From: Candidatus Binatia bacterium
GTDB lineage: Bacteria > Desulfobacterota > Binatia > Bin18
DNA length: 36,972 nt
Assembly (NCBI GenBank): GCA_022826945.1
Contig: JAJDTY010000013.1
Location: 1-36,972 of the forward strand
Reading direction: 5' to 3'
The position numbers and the translations under genes are program-made. Under the pieces are notes generated by a model. The model was not told where the DNA came from, did not search any database, and was given only the letters and a program-made list of their open reading frames with translations. This document shows positions 18,377-27,491 of this stretch, piece after piece (the first letter of the stretch is position 1; every line of letters starts with the position of its first letter).

Positions 18377-19117
18377 CTACGAGCCAAGTTCTTCCGCAAA
18401 CAAGGCTTTCACCCGCTCCCAGGCGTCAGCCGCTGCGGCCTCATTATACGACCCGCGCTGATCGCAGAAAAACCCGTGGTCGGCCTCGGGGTAGACCACT
18501 ACTTCATGCGGAATATCGTTGGATTCGAGGGCGTCTCGCACCGTGTCCACCTCGGCCATGGGGATATGGGCATCCTTCCCGCCAAACAGGCACAGCATGC
18601 GGCCTTCAATTTGCCCGGTCCGGCCCACGGTTGACGGCTGACCGCCAAAGCCTTGCTCTCCGGCGATCCCGCCACCATAAAAGCTGGCCGCCGCGACCAC
18701 ATCGGTTTCACACGCGGTTAAATAGGTCATATGCCCACCAACACAAAAGCCCATGGCACCGATTTTATTACCGATCACAAAATTCTTGCGTTTGAGAAAC
18801 GAAACGGCCGCCAGCGCATCAGCCGCCATTTCGTCCGCTTTGAGTTGGCCAAGGAGTTTAATACCCGCCTCCATGCCCGCCTCGTCATATCCGTATTCCA
18901 CCCCGGGGCCGGTTCGATGAAAGAAGTCCGGCGCCAGCGCGACATAACCTTCCTTTGCCACGCGCTCGGTGACATCCCGAATATGGGAATTCACGCCAAA
19001 AATTTCCATAAAGACGAGCACGGCCGGCCGGGGTGTCGAGTCCGCCGGCCGGACCATATAGCCGTTCATAGTCTGCGCGTTGACATTGATATGAATGCGC
19101 TCAGTCGTAATCTCCAT
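18377..19117 (-). CDS. Dienelactone hydrolase-family protein
   Basis: A 246-residue alpha/beta hydrolase. The catalytic triad is C125 in MGFCVGGH, D182 in GGKDAHIP and H214 in EADHGFF. E38 in FMEIFG occupies the position of the Glu that switches on the nucleophile in dienelactone hydrolase. Length and motifs match the DLH family, which opens cyclic dienelactones in aromatic (chlorocatechol) breakdown, though many members are general esterases. GAAGGAGG precedes the ATG at 19117. It diverges from the alpha/beta hydrolase at 19283 and is followed by a strong hairpin. Location is cytoplasmic; no signal peptide. Confidence 0.9.
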   Translation of the reverse strand: MEITTERIHINVNAQTMNGYMVRPADSTPRPAVLVFMEIFGVNSHIRDVTERVAKEGYVALAPDFFHRTGPGVEYGYDEAGMEAGIKLLGQLKADEMAADALAAVSFLKRKNFVIGNKIGAMGFCVGGHMTYLTACETDVVAAASFYGGGIAGEQGFGGQPSTVGRTGQIEGRMLCLFGGKDAHIPMAEVDTVRDALESNDIPHEVVVYPEADHGFFCDQRGSYNEAAAADAWERVKALFAEELGS

Positions 19118-19236
19118 CCGATCCTCCTTCTTTGCGCTTTGTTGCCTGACCGTACTCTGGGCAAGCACCCGCCGTACTGGTCGGCCCTCCTCCGTTTTTC
19201 TCACATACCCGTACACCCTCGTCAAGGCGTTGGGGG

Positions 19237-19242
19237 TATGAT
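19237..19242 (+). promoter_or_regulatory. Possible -10 of the hydrolase-ligase-ATPase operon
   Basis: TATGAT lies about 40 bases before the ATG at 19283, following GTCAAGGCGTTGGGGG, with no good -35. The same TATGAT hexamer is used in the proposed der promoter. The gap 19118-19282 otherwise shows no other element I can support. Confidence 0.3.
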
Positions 19243-19282
19243 ACAGCGGGGCCGAGAGAATCACACACTAAAGGAGGCCGCT

Positions 19283-20080
19283 ATGCCGCATGTCCATCGA
19301 GATGGTGTAAATGTGTATTACGAAAGCTACGGGTCAGGAACGCCGATTGTGTTTCTGCATCCGTTTTCGACCAATGGCTATATTTGGTATTTTCAGACGT
19401 TCTCGTTTGCCCGGGATTATCAGTGCATTACGGTCGATCATCGCGGCCACGGGCGTTCGGATAAGCCCGAGTCCGGCTATGCCATTCCCGAGATGGCCGC
19501 TGACGTTGCCGCCATTCTTGACGCTACCGGCAACGAGCAGGCCATCCTGGTCGGCAATTCGATTGGCGGTATGATTGCCATGCAGTTCAACCTCGACTTT
19601 CCGGACCGCGTCTTGGGCACGGCCATTATCAGCAGCGGAACCAACCTCGGGGCCGGCATGCCGCCCGAGGCTATGCAAGCCTTTCAGCAAGACCTCAACG
19701 GCGCGTTCGGTGGCCTGATTGAGGGCGCGGTCGCGGCGAAGACCAAACAGGACAAGCCGGAAATTCTGGATCTGATGAAGTCCTGTTTCGCGGTGGATGA
19801 AAATTTTACCGAGCAGGTCTTTTTTGCCAACGCGACCGACCCGAACGGGGTCTTTCAGTGGAATATTTCGGATCAACTCAAGAATATCACCAAGCCGACC
19901 GTCATTTTTGCCGGTGAAGAAGATCAGGCCACACCGGTCGAGGCCAACCAATTCCTGGCCGACAATATCCCCAATGCTCAGATCAAAATCCTGAAAAATA
20001 TTGGCCATTTTTATCAGTTGGAAAGTCCTGCGGATTTCAACGCGGACCTGTCCCAGTTCCTGAAACAGGTCGTGGCCTGA
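19283..20080 (+). CDS. Alpha/beta-fold hydrolase
   Basis: A 265-residue alpha/beta hydrolase. The nucleophile elbow is GNSIGG with S93, the acid is D214 in GEEDQATP and the base H242 in NIGHFYQLE. The oxyanion region is FLHPFSTNGYIW and the family strand ITVDHRGHGRSDKP is intact. It is of the 3-oxoadipate enol-lactonase/haloperoxidase/esterase size class; the actual ester or lactone substrate is unknown. A textbook AAGGAGG precedes the ATG at 19283. It is the first gene of a plus-strand unit with the acyl-CoA synthetase (46 bases on) and the R3H ATPase, suggesting release of an acid then activated as a CoA thioester. Confidence 0.9.
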   Translation: MPHVHRDGVNVYYESYGSGTPIVFLHPFSTNGYIWYFQTFSFARDYQCITVDHRGHGRSDKPESGYAIPEMAADVAAILDATGNEQAILVGNSIGGMIAMQFNLDFPDRVLGTAIISSGTNLGAGMPPEAMQAFQQDLNGAFGGLIEGAVAAKTKQDKPEILDLMKSCFAVDENFTEQVFFANATDPNGVFQWNISDQLKNITKPTVIFAGEEDQATPVEANQFLADNIPNAQIKILKNIGHFYQLESPADFNADLSQFLKQVVA

Positions 20081-20126
20081 TACGCAGTTCCGCTACGCTC
20101 AGTTCTTCGGTTGCGGGGATTGAAAC

Positions 20127-21929
20127 ATGGGCGACACCTCACTGGTCAGCATGATTCTTGACCGGGCTGCGCGGTACGGCTCACGACGCGTTTTTCTGCG
20201 CAAGCGCGATAATGCTTGGGAAGACATTTCCTGGCAGCAGTTTGGCGACCAGATTGTTTCCGCCGCCCGTGGGCTGGCGGCTTTGGGCTTTCAGCCGGGC
20301 AACCGGCTGGCCATTCTGGCCGACAATCGCCCCGAATGGCCGCTGATCGATCTGGCCTGTCTGTATCTGGGCGGGGCAGACGTACCGCTCTACCTGACCA
20401 GCCCGCCGGACGACCTGGCCTATATCCTCAACGATGCCGAAGCGAGCGTGCTGGCCGTGGCCGGCGATGACCAACGGCAAAAGACCGCCCAGATTGCGTC
20501 CGAGGTACCGAGCCTTCAGCAAGTCATCCATCTCGACGCGGATTCCGTACCGGACATCGGCTTGCCGAGCCGTCTCACCGCGCTCAGCCTGACAGACCTG
20601 TTGGCCAGTGGCGAGCACGGCACCGAACCGGCCCAGCCGGTGTCCGACCCCGGTCTGGCAACCATCATCTACACCTCGGGCACGACCGGCCGACCCAAGG
20701 GCGTCATGCTGAGCCACACCAATATGCTGGCTAACACCGAGGATGCGGCAGCGGTCCTGCCGCTGAGCGAAGAGGACCTGTTCCTGTCCTTTCTGCCCCT
20801 GTCGCACGGGTTCGAGCGTACCGGCGGGCTCTACACAAGTTTGCGCGCCGGCGGCACCATAGCCTACGGCGGCGGAATCGCCAGCCTGACCGACGACTTG
20901 GCCGCGGTCCGGCCAACCATACTGTGTTGTGTGCCGCGGGTGCTGGAACGGGTCTATCAGCACCTGCTGGGCGAAAGAGAAAACGCGCCCTTTGTGAAAC
21001 AGAAAATTCTGAGCTGGGCGCTGGAGGTTGGACGATCGGTCGGCCGGATTCGCACGGCCAACACCTCCGGCACCGCCGCCCTACCCTTTCCGCTCAGCCT
21101 GCAACACCCTCTGGCCGACCGTCTGGTGTTCCGCACGCTACGTGCGGCACTCGGCGGACGGATTCGCTTTCTGGTGTCGGGCGGCGCTCCGCTCAACGCG
21201 GACTTGGCCTGCTTTTTTTATGGCGCAGGTATTCCTGTCTACGAGGGCTACGGTCTGACCGAGGCCGGGCCGGTCGTGGCCTGTAATACGCCGGATCGGA
21301 ACCGGGTCGGCAGCGTGGGAACGCCGCTCCCCCAGGTATCGGTTCGTATTGCCGACGACGGAGAGGTGTGCGTACGCGGGCCGAACGTTATGGCCGGCTA
21401 TTACCACCGGCCGGAGGACACGGCCGCAGCCCTGGACGCCGAGGGCTGGCTGCACACCGGCGACATAGGAGCCCTCGACGCCCAGGGCTTTCTGACCATT
21501 ACCGACCGCAAGAAAGACCTGCTCATCACCTCGCAGGGCGAGAACGTCGCGCCGCAGCCTATTGAGGGGCGCTTTCGCCAGGAGCCGCTGGTCGAAGAGG
21601 CATGTCTGATTGGCGACCAGCGTCCCTATCTGACCATACTGCTGGTGCCCGACCGAGCGTTTGTGGAGATCATGGCCAATACGCACGGGGTGAGCGGCGA
21701 ATGGCCAGATGTATTGGATCATCCCACTATTCGCGCGCTGTTTCAGCAGTGTTTTGAAACGGTCAACGATAGCCTGCCGCGGCACGCCCAGCCCCGCCAG
21801 TTCGCCCTGCTGGCCGAACCGTTCTCGCAGGCCAGTAACGAATTGACGCCCACCCTCAAGGTCAAACGCCGAACAGTGTTGCAAACGCGACGAGCTGAGA
21901 TCGACGGCATGTATCCCGACCAGCAGTGA
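20127..21929 (+). CDS. Long-chain acyl-CoA synthetase-type AMP ligase
   Basis: A 600-residue adenylate-forming enzyme. P-loop TSGTTGRPKG is at 183-192, GYGLTEAG at 374-381, LHTGD ends at 446 and the hinge/C-domain DRKKDLLITSQGENV is at 460-474. A final TLKVKRRTVLQ carries the late conserved lysines. The long C-terminal domain and the ITSQGENVAPQPIE segment match long-chain (FadD15/ACSBG-like) ligases, which make acyl-CoA from acid, ATP and CoA through an acyl-adenylate. The ribosome-binding site is weak (GGGGAT). It sits 46 bases after the alpha/beta hydrolase and 16 bases before the R3H ATPase start, so they are likely co-transcribed. Confidence 0.93.
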   Translation: MGDTSLVSMILDRAARYGSRRVFLRKRDNAWEDISWQQFGDQIVSAARGLAALGFQPGNRLAILADNRPEWPLIDLACLYLGGADVPLYLTSPPDDLAYILNDAEASVLAVAGDDQRQKTAQIASEVPSLQQVIHLDADSVPDIGLPSRLTALSLTDLLASGEHGTEPAQPVSDPGLATIIYTSGTTGRPKGVMLSHTNMLANTEDAAAVLPLSEEDLFLSFLPLSHGFERTGGLYTSLRAGGTIAYGGGIASLTDDLAAVRPTILCCVPRVLERVYQHLLGERENAPFVKQKILSWALEVGRSVGRIRTANTSGTAALPFPLSLQHPLADRLVFRTLRAALGGRIRFLVSGGAPLNADLACFFYGAGIPVYEGYGLTEAGPVVACNTPDRNRVGSVGTPLPQVSVRIADDGEVCVRGPNVMAGYYHRPEDTAAALDAEGWLHTGDIGALDAQGFLTITDRKKDLLITSQGENVAPQPIEGRFRQEPLVEEACLIGDQRPYLTILLVPDRAFVEIMANTHGVSGEWPDVLDHPTIRALFQQCFETVNDSLPRHAQPRQFALLAEPFSQASNELTPTLKVKRRTVLQTRRAEIDGMYPDQQ

Positions 21930-21945
21930 TGTTTCGCGCCGAGCT

Positions 21946-23463
21946 ATGAGTCTGGAAACAGTTGACGACATCGAGCTACTGCTGGAGGTTTTTCCGCCGA
22001 TGCTGCGTCAGGCCGTGTTGCGGGAGAGCGCCCTGCACGAGTTGCTGGAAGTCATCCTCGACCTGGGCCGCCCGCCCGAGGCGCGCTATGTTGCTAAGAC
22101 CACCGATCTGGCTGCCGAGCCGGCCGATACCGAGACCATTGCCTTTGTGGTGGAACGCATCGGAGCGTTCAGCCACGACAACCGGGCCGGTATTCCGCGC
22201 ACCCTGCACCGCATCTCCGCGCTCCGCAACCGCACGGGCGGCATCATCGGGCTGACCTGCCGGGTCGGACGAGCCGTGTTCGGGACACTCGACATCGTAC
22301 AGGACTTGGTGCACCAACCGGATAAGAGCATCCTGCTCTTAGGCCCACCAGGCGTTGGCAAAACCACTTTACTGCGCGAGGCGGCCCGCGTGCTGGCCGA
22401 CGAGGACGGCAAACGGGTCGTCATCGTGGATACCTCAAACGAAATTGCCGGCGACGGAGATATTGCCCACGCCGCTATTGGGCGTGCCCGTCGGATGCAG
22501 GTCCCCTCACCGGACCGTCAGCATCAAGTCATGATCGAAGCGGTCGAAAATCATATGCCCGAAGTCATTGTGGTGGATGAGATCGGGACGGAAGCCGAGG
22601 CCGAAGCTGCGCGGACGATTGCCGAGCGCGGCGTCCGGCTGATTGCCACGGCGCATGGCGGGACGCTGGAGAACCTCGTCCTCAACCCGACCCTGGCCGA
22701 CCTCGTTGGCGGCGTGCAGTCGGTCACCCTGGGCGACGACGAAGCTCGGCGACGGCGGACCCAAAAGACCGTACAGGAACGGAAGGCGCCGCCAACATTT
22801 GACGTACTGATTGAAATCCACACGCGGCACCGCTTTGCCGTACACCCCGACGTGGCAGCCGCGGTTGACGGCTTATTACGGGGCTGGAGTTCCAGCCTGG
22901 AGATACGAACCCGCCAGGATGACGGCAGCATTACAACCGAGCAGTTGACGGAGGCCGGTTCTGCAGTCCAGGACAATACCGCCACTCCTCCCCAGGGGGC
23001 GCAGCACCGGGTCCTGCGGATTTATCCCTATGGCATTAATCGACACCGGCTCGAACACGCCATCCACGCGCTCGATGTCCCGGCTCGGATTGTCGACCAG
23101 CCCACGTACGCCGATGCTATTCTCACAGTGAGAGGCCAAGCCAAACGTCAACCAAAAGCGCTCCGTTTGCTGGTCGAACGCGGCATGCCGCTCTACGCCT
23201 TGCGGAGTGATACGGCCTCGCAAATGGAGAAATTCCTCCGCGATCATCTCAGCGAGGAATTTCCCGAAGATCGGGCTGCACTGGCGGAAGCAGAAGCCGG
23301 CGTGCAGCGGGTGATTGCCCAGAACGAGCAGTGTGAGCTTGCGCCGCAACGCGCACGGCTGCGACGCTTGCAGCACCAAGTGGTGAAGAGCTACGGCCTG
23401 ATTTCCCACAGCGAAGGGGAAGAGCCGTTTCGGCGGCTGATTGTCTATCCGGTCGGACGCTGA
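21946..23463 (+). CDS. R3H-domain AAA ATPase (Ycf45/SpoIIIAA-like)
   Basis: A 505-residue ATPase. Walker A GPPGVGKTT is at 133-141, Walker B VIVVDEIG at 207-214, and an ATAHG segment follows as in the Ycf45/stage III sporulation AA-like family of secretion-type ATPases. The C-terminal ~60 residues (RLRRLQHQVVKSYGLISHSE, then EPFRRLIVYP) form an R3H single-stranded nucleic-acid-binding domain. The middle is not recognised beyond a possible Jag-like linker. Known relatives occur in cyanobacteria and plastids, with no settled function. It begins 16 bases after the ligase stop and ends at a hairpin. Its link to acyl-CoA chemistry may be only positional. Confidence 0.85.
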   Translation: MSLETVDDIELLLEVFPPMLRQAVLRESALHELLEVILDLGRPPEARYVAKTTDLAAEPADTETIAFVVERIGAFSHDNRAGIPRTLHRISALRNRTGGIIGLTCRVGRAVFGTLDIVQDLVHQPDKSILLLGPPGVGKTTLLREAARVLADEDGKRVVIVDTSNEIAGDGDIAHAAIGRARRMQVPSPDRQHQVMIEAVENHMPEVIVVDEIGTEAEAEAARTIAERGVRLIATAHGGTLENLVLNPTLADLVGGVQSVTLGDDEARRRRTQKTVQERKAPPTFDVLIEIHTRHRFAVHPDVAAAVDGLLRGWSSSLEIRTRQDDGSITTEQLTEAGSAVQDNTATPPQGAQHRVLRIYPYGINRHRLEHAIHALDVPARIVDQPTYADAILTVRGQAKRQPKALRLLVERGMPLYALRSDTASQMEKFLRDHLSEEFPEDRAALAEAEAGVQRVIAQNEQCELAPQRARLRRLQHQVVKSYGLISHSEGEEPFRRLIVYPVGR

Positions 23464-23487
23464 GAGGGGCGACCGGTTGCCCCTCTC
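23462..23487. terminator. Hairpin between convergent ATPase and thiolase genes
   Basis: GAGAGGGGC (23462-23470) pairs with GCCCCTCTC (23479-23487) over an 8-base loop that is itself partly self-complementary. It starts inside the ATPase stop codon. No T-run follows on either strand, so it may end both genes only weakly or act as an mRNA 3' stabiliser. Confidence 0.55.
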
Positions 23488-23515
23488 ACTATGGGTTTCT
23501 CCGTACTCTCACGGG

Positions 23516-24745
23516 CTAGGAGCCAATGACCATGGCCACGCTGGTCGTGCCCGAGCCGCCAATATTCAGGGTCGCGATTTTCTTCGCGCCCTCGATCTGG
23601 TAGTCCCCGGCCGTTTCCGTCACCTGACGAAAGGCGTCCAGAGCCTGCCGCGTCCCGGTTGCGCCAACCGGATGCCCGCAGCCGATTAACCCTCCGCTGG
23701 CGTTGATTGGCAGCTTGCTACCAAATTCAATCACGCCGTCCTCAATGGCGCGCCACGACTCGCCCGGGTTGGTGAGACCGAAATGATCGATGGCCATATA
23801 CTCGGAGGTGGTAAAGCAATCGTGAGTCTCAATGCCCTGCACCTGCCAGATATCGGACAGGCCAGCCCGTTGGAAGGCATCCACAATCGCTTGCCGTGTG
23901 TGGGGCAACACATAAGGGTTACCCTTGCTCTGGGCGATTTTGGTGTCAAACTTGATCGGTGCGGTGTGGTGACCCCAGCCTAGAATCTGGGGCAGACTCG
24001 CCAAAGCCAGCCCTCTCCGTTCAGCGTATTTTTTGGCAAAGGATTCCGAGGCTAAGAGAATAGACGTAGCACCGTCTGTGACCTGGGAGCAGTCGCGCAC
24101 CCGCAGCCGGCCGGCTACTGGATTTCCATACTTCCCAGAGTCCAAATTCTGCGATTCGTCCGAAAACCAGCCACGGGTTTGTGCTCGGGGGTTACGGCGG
24201 GCGTTTGAGTAATTCACCTCGGCAATCCGAGTGAGATGCTCTTCCCGCAGCCCATAACGTTCTTCATACACATCGCCGAGCTGGCCAAACAGCTTAGGAA
24301 ACGCAAACTCTACCCCCTTGGCCTCCTGGTCGTACCAGGCCGCGGTTCCGAGAAAATCTCCGCCCGTGGCCGGGTCAACGGTCTTCATCTGCTCAACCCC
24401 GACGACCAGCGCGAGATCATACCGGCCGGCTTCAATTTCCGCCGAGGCCATCAGCATGGAAATACTGCCCGAGGCACAGGCGGCTTCGTGTCGGGCGGTG
24501 GGAATACCTGACAGGGCCGGGTCGATTTCCGCCAGGAAGGCACCGAGATGCCCCTGCTTGCAGTAAAGTTCCGCGGCGAAATTGCCGACATGCGCGACAT
24601 CGACCTCCTTCGGATCAATCTCCGTTGATGAGAAGCCGTCCGATACCGCTTCTTTGATCATATCGACAATATCGTGCCCCTCTTTCATCCAGTTGCGAGC
24701 AAAGTCAGTCTGATGCCCACCAAGCACATACACAGGTGCCGCCAT
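23516..24745 (-). CDS. SCP2-type thiolase/acetyl-CoA acetyltransferase
   Basis: A 409-residue thiolase-fold protein. The nucleophilic cysteine is C90 in HEAACASGS; H308 in GIETHDCF and C356/H358 in LIGCGHPVGATG complete the active site. The loop pattern (HDCFTTSEYMAIDHFGL) is that of the SCP2-thiolase or lipid-transfer-like group (ACAT-like proteins used in sterol and branched-chain breakdown), not the FadA type. It would cleave a 3-ketoacyl-CoA with CoA, or act as a condensing enzyme. GATAAGGAGGAGT precedes the ATG at 24745. It converges with the R3H ATPase and is downstream of the ankyrin gene on the same strand. Confidence 0.91.
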   Translation of the reverse strand: MAAPVYVLGGHQTDFARNWMKEGHDIVDMIKEAVSDGFSSTEIDPKEVDVAHVGNFAAELYCKQGHLGAFLAEIDPALSGIPTARHEAACASGSISMLMASAEIEAGRYDLALVVGVEQMKTVDPATGGDFLGTAAWYDQEAKGVEFAFPKLFGQLGDVYEERYGLREEHLTRIAEVNYSNARRNPRAQTRGWFSDESQNLDSGKYGNPVAGRLRVRDCSQVTDGATSILLASESFAKKYAERRGLALASLPQILGWGHHTAPIKFDTKIAQSKGNPYVLPHTRQAIVDAFQRAGLSDIWQVQGIETHDCFTTSEYMAIDHFGLTNPGESWRAIEDGVIEFGSKLPINASGGLIGCGHPVGATGTRQALDAFRQVTETAGDYQIEGAKKIATLNIGGSGTTSVAMVIGS

Positions 24746-24874
24746 AATACTCCTCCTTATCGGCGAGACGTTTTCTTTGTTCTTGAGATAACGAGAGCGG
24801 TCGCACTCCACCCTGACGAGAGTCGTCCTATCCTGCTCATAGGCCAAGGTCAATCAGTACTGGTCCGCGAGGCT

Positions 24875-25312
24875 TCAGACATCGCTCATCGACGGCTGTG
24901 CATCCACCTGTTCGACTGGTGGCGAGGTTCCGCCTGCGGCTTCCAGCAGTTCAATCACTCTGGTTTTGCTGTTTTTCTTGGCAAAATAGAGTGCCGTCTG
25001 GCCATAGTTATCCTCGGCGTTGACCTCAGCGCCACGCGCAAGCAGCGCTTCGACAATGGCAATATGGCCAAACCGCGCAGCAACAATGAGCGCCGTCGGA
25101 CCACCGAAGGGGGCATGGACGTTGATGTCCACGCCTTGGTCCAGCATCTCCAGCATGGTCTCCATATCGCCCGAGCCAGCCGCCCCAATAAAAATATCCC
25201 GCTGTATTACTTCCGGCGGGACATCCGATGAGGGGCCGGAACGGAGCCATTCCAAGGAAACAATGATCACCACAGCCAGGAGCCCGACTCCGATCAGCAT
25301 CTTTTTATCCAT
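24875..25312 (-). CDS. Membrane-anchored ankyrin-repeat protein
   Basis: A 145-residue protein with a short N-terminal hydrophobic segment, KKMLIGVGLLAVVIIVSLEWL (about 4-22 after MD), likely a membrane anchor with the rest in the periplasm. About three ankyrin repeats follow (DIFIGAAGSGDMETMLEMLD; GVDINVHAPFGGPTALIVAA; ARGAEVNAEDNYGQTALYFA). Ankyrin repeats bind other proteins; the partner is unknown. AAAGGAGG precedes the ATG at 25312, and a plausible promoter is upstream. It is read toward the thiolase but with a 129-base gap. A related but deleted gene lies at 29785-30005. Confidence 0.85.
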   Translation of the reverse strand: MDKKMLIGVGLLAVVIIVSLEWLRSGPSSDVPPEVIQRDIFIGAAGSGDMETMLEMLDQGVDINVHAPFGGPTALIVAARFGHIAIVEALLARGAEVNAEDNYGQTALYFAKKNSKTRVIELLEAAGGTSPPVEQVDAQPSMSDV

Positions 25313-25341
25313 AGGCGAGGCCTCCTTTTTAACAGGGAAAT

Positions 25342-25371
25342 AGTCTAGCCCCGAAACGGAGCGACTGTAAA
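25342..25371 (-). promoter_or_regulatory. Promoter of the ankyrin-repeat gene
   Basis: Minus-strand TTTACA (25371-25366; five of six) and TAGACT (25347-25342; four of six) are 18 bases apart. The predicted start site is about 20 bases before the ATG at 25312 and just ahead of the AAAGGAGG. Confidence 0.45.
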
Positions 25372-25451
25372 CCGTCCTGCCCGTTTCTGCCGAGATATGG
25401 CAGGTCGAATAGCCGCTTTTATGAGATGCAGCACGAGTTCTGAAGTCCTGG

Positions 25452-26417
25452 CTAGTCAGTGCCGGAAGCGGCGCGCAGCAGCACCTTACGAGTTCCGCGC
25501 CGGGCGGCGTGGTTGAGTGCCTGTAGACCGGCGGCAAGCGGGTAGGTCGCCTCAATCAGGGCGGTAACCGGAATCCGGGTGTGAGCCAAGGCCTCCAGGG
25601 CTGGGGGGAAGCGGCCGCAGCGCGAGCCGACCACCGTGACCTCGTTTATGACGAGTGGTGCCAGCGAGAGCGTATGGTCCTCGGCAAGCGTACTTTTCAG
25701 CACGAGCGTGCCACGGGGACGGACGGCTGCTAGGGCACGCTGTAAGCCGTCGGGCGAGCCGGTTGCTTCAACCACCAGATCGGCGGCTTGGGCTTGCCAG
25801 TCGGAGAGGTTCACCGCTCGCATGCCGACCTTTCTCGCCAAGGCAAGTTTTGGGTCATGCCGACCGACAATGGTCACCGCCGCACCAGCTTGGTGCAGCA
25901 CAAACGCGCACAGCAAACCCAGCTTGCCATCACCGAGCACGACCGTTTGTATCCCAGGTTGGAGAGATATCTGCTCCAGGATTTCAAACGCGGCCGCAAG
26001 CGGCTCGGTGAAAACCGCAGCTTCGTCGGAAACGGAATCAGGAACGGGATGCAGATTGGCAAGCGGCACGGCCAGATATTCGGCAAAACTACCGTCCGCG
26101 TCGAGGATACCCATGACCTGGCGGGCTGGGCAGTGGCGCTGCATGCCGCGCTCGCACGCCTCACACCGGCCGCAGCCGAAATTGATCTCGGCCACCACCC
26201 GCTTACCCATCCATTCGGTCGGTCCTTCATGGACCTCGCCCACAAACTCATGCCCCGGTATGCCCTGGAAGGCCATATAGCCCTTGAGTATCTGTAAATC
26301 GGTCGAACATACTCCGGCCAGTCGGACGCGAACCAGTGCCCGCTCATCGCTCGCCTGCGGGACAGGATGCTGCTCCTGCACCCGCAGGTTGTGTCCGTCC
26401 CAGTGGAGCGCACGCAT
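25452..26417 (-). CDS. Zinc-dependent alcohol dehydrogenase (MDR)
   Basis: A 321-residue medium-chain dehydrogenase. Catalytic zinc ligands are C37 (GVCSTD), H56-E57 (PGHEF) and E138 (TEPL). The structural-zinc loop C82, C85, C88, C96 is intact. The nucleotide-binding turn is GDGKLG (162-167). It oxidises an alcohol or polyol with NAD(P); the pattern is akin to threonine/sorbitol dehydrogenase-like alcohol dehydrogenases, with no firm substrate. The ATG at 26417 is favoured over a TTG three codons earlier; neither has a good ribosome-binding site. It starts 31 bases after the LLM oxidoreductase stop, so the two are probably one operon. Confidence 0.9.
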   Translation of the reverse strand: MRALHWDGHNLRVQEQHPVPQASDERALVRVRLAGVCSTDLQILKGYMAFQGIPGHEFVGEVHEGPTEWMGKRVVAEINFGCGRCEACERGMQRHCPARQVMGILDADGSFAEYLAVPLANLHPVPDSVSDEAAVFTEPLAAAFEILEQISLQPGIQTVVLGDGKLGLLCAFVLHQAGAAVTIVGRHDPKLALARKVGMRAVNLSDWQAQAADLVVEATGSPDGLQRALAAVRPRGTLVLKSTLAEDHTLSLAPLVINEVTVVGSRCGRFPPALEALAHTRIPVTALIEATYPLAAGLQALNHAARRGTRKVLLRAASGTD

Positions 26418-26448
26418 GATAGTCAATGATATTGAGACCGCTCTAGCG

Positions 26449-27342
26449 CTACGACTCTAAGGTCACTTTTTGCGCGAAATCCTCCATGAATCCCACACCC
26501 TCTTCCAGTTTGTCGCTCCATAGCGGCAATGGAGCAAGAAAAGAGTCATAGCCCAGGTCCTGATAGCGTTTGGTCTCCCCAATGAATGTATCAACCGAGG
26601 TGGCATAGGATGGGGCGACTAAAATTTGGATGCTACTCATATCCCGTCCGGCCTTGTCTGCCGCAACTCTGATCATCTCCACCCCTTCTTTGAAGCCCTC
26701 GTAACTTCTGGCCACCGCAACCCAGCCATCACCATACTCGACCACTCGTCGCATCGCACGGGCGGAATGTCCACCAATCCACACCGGCAACGGATTCTGC
26801 ACCGGCTTGGGCTCACATTTAATGTCGCTGAACTGACAGAACTCGCCGTCAAACTGCGGGTCGGGATTGGTCCACAGCTCGCGCATGGCCCGCAGATACT
26901 CGTCGCTCAGCTTGCCACGTTTATTGAACGGCGCGCCGAGCAGACTGATCTCTTCCTCCATCCAGCCGATACCGGCCCCCAGCATCATGCGTCCCCGCGA
27001 CAGCACGTCCAGGGTGGCGAACATTTTGGCCGTGACAATCGGGTTGCGGTGCGGCAGCACGAGCACCCAGGTTCCCAGCCGGACCCGTTTGGTGGCGCCG
27101 GCCAGATAGCCCAGAAGCGACAAGGGTTCAAGAAAACCGTCGGCAGGATTGGCCGGGAACTCACCGGTATCGTTATACGGGTAACGGGATTTGATGTGCA
27201 TCGGCAGGACCACATGGTCGGCCACCCACAGAGCGTCGTAGCCAAGCTCTTCCGCCTTCATGGCAATGGTCGTCACCACATCAACCGAGCCGGGTCCGGT
27301 GGCTAAGGGTCCAAGATTAGGAACGAGTAGTCCGACTTTCAT
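26449..27342 (-). CDS. LLM-class F420-dependent oxidoreductase (TIGR03619-like)
   Basis: A 297-residue luciferase-like TIM barrel. It carries GYDALWVADHVVLP, GTWVLVLPHRNPI, the highly characteristic GAGIGWMEEEISLLGAPF turn, and NPLPVWIGGHSARAMRRVVE. These match the TIGR03619 F420-dependent subfamily, which is usually F420H2-linked; no F420-biosynthesis genes are in the window. The substrate is unknown. GGAGGAGAAC before the ATG at 27342 fixes the start. It is followed by the zinc alcohol dehydrogenase and diverges from the CoA transferase at 27492. It is unlike the other LLM protein at 5264 apart from the fold. Confidence 0.89.
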   Translation of the reverse strand: MKVGLLVPNLGPLATGPGSVDVVTTIAMKAEELGYDALWVADHVVLPMHIKSRYPYNDTGEFPANPADGFLEPLSLLGYLAGATKRVRLGTWVLVLPHRNPIVTAKMFATLDVLSRGRMMLGAGIGWMEEEISLLGAPFNKRGKLSDEYLRAMRELWTNPDPQFDGEFCQFSDIKCEPKPVQNPLPVWIGGHSARAMRRVVEYGDGWVAVARSYEGFKEGVEMIRVAADKAGRDMSSIQILVAPSYATSVDTFIGETKRYQDLGYDSFLAPLPLWSDKLEEGVGFMEDFAQKVTLES

Positions 27343-27436
27343 GATGTTCTCCTCCGTCAAAAAATTAAGCTGAAAAACCTGGGCTCTTTCCTATAGCCTC
27401 GGCGTCGGTTCGACAAGCGCACGTCTCGGCTGCCCC

Positions 27437-27465
27437 TTCGCGAATGCCTCGCTTTCCGCTATACA
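27437..27465 (+). promoter_or_regulatory. Weak promoter of the CoA transferase gene
   Basis: TTCGCG (27437-27442) and TATACA (27460-27465) are 17 bases apart; the -35 is a poor match. The predicted start lies about 20 bases before the ATG at 27492. Confidence 0.3.
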
Positions 27466-27491
27466 GTCGCTCAGCAAAAGGGAGGACTGCC

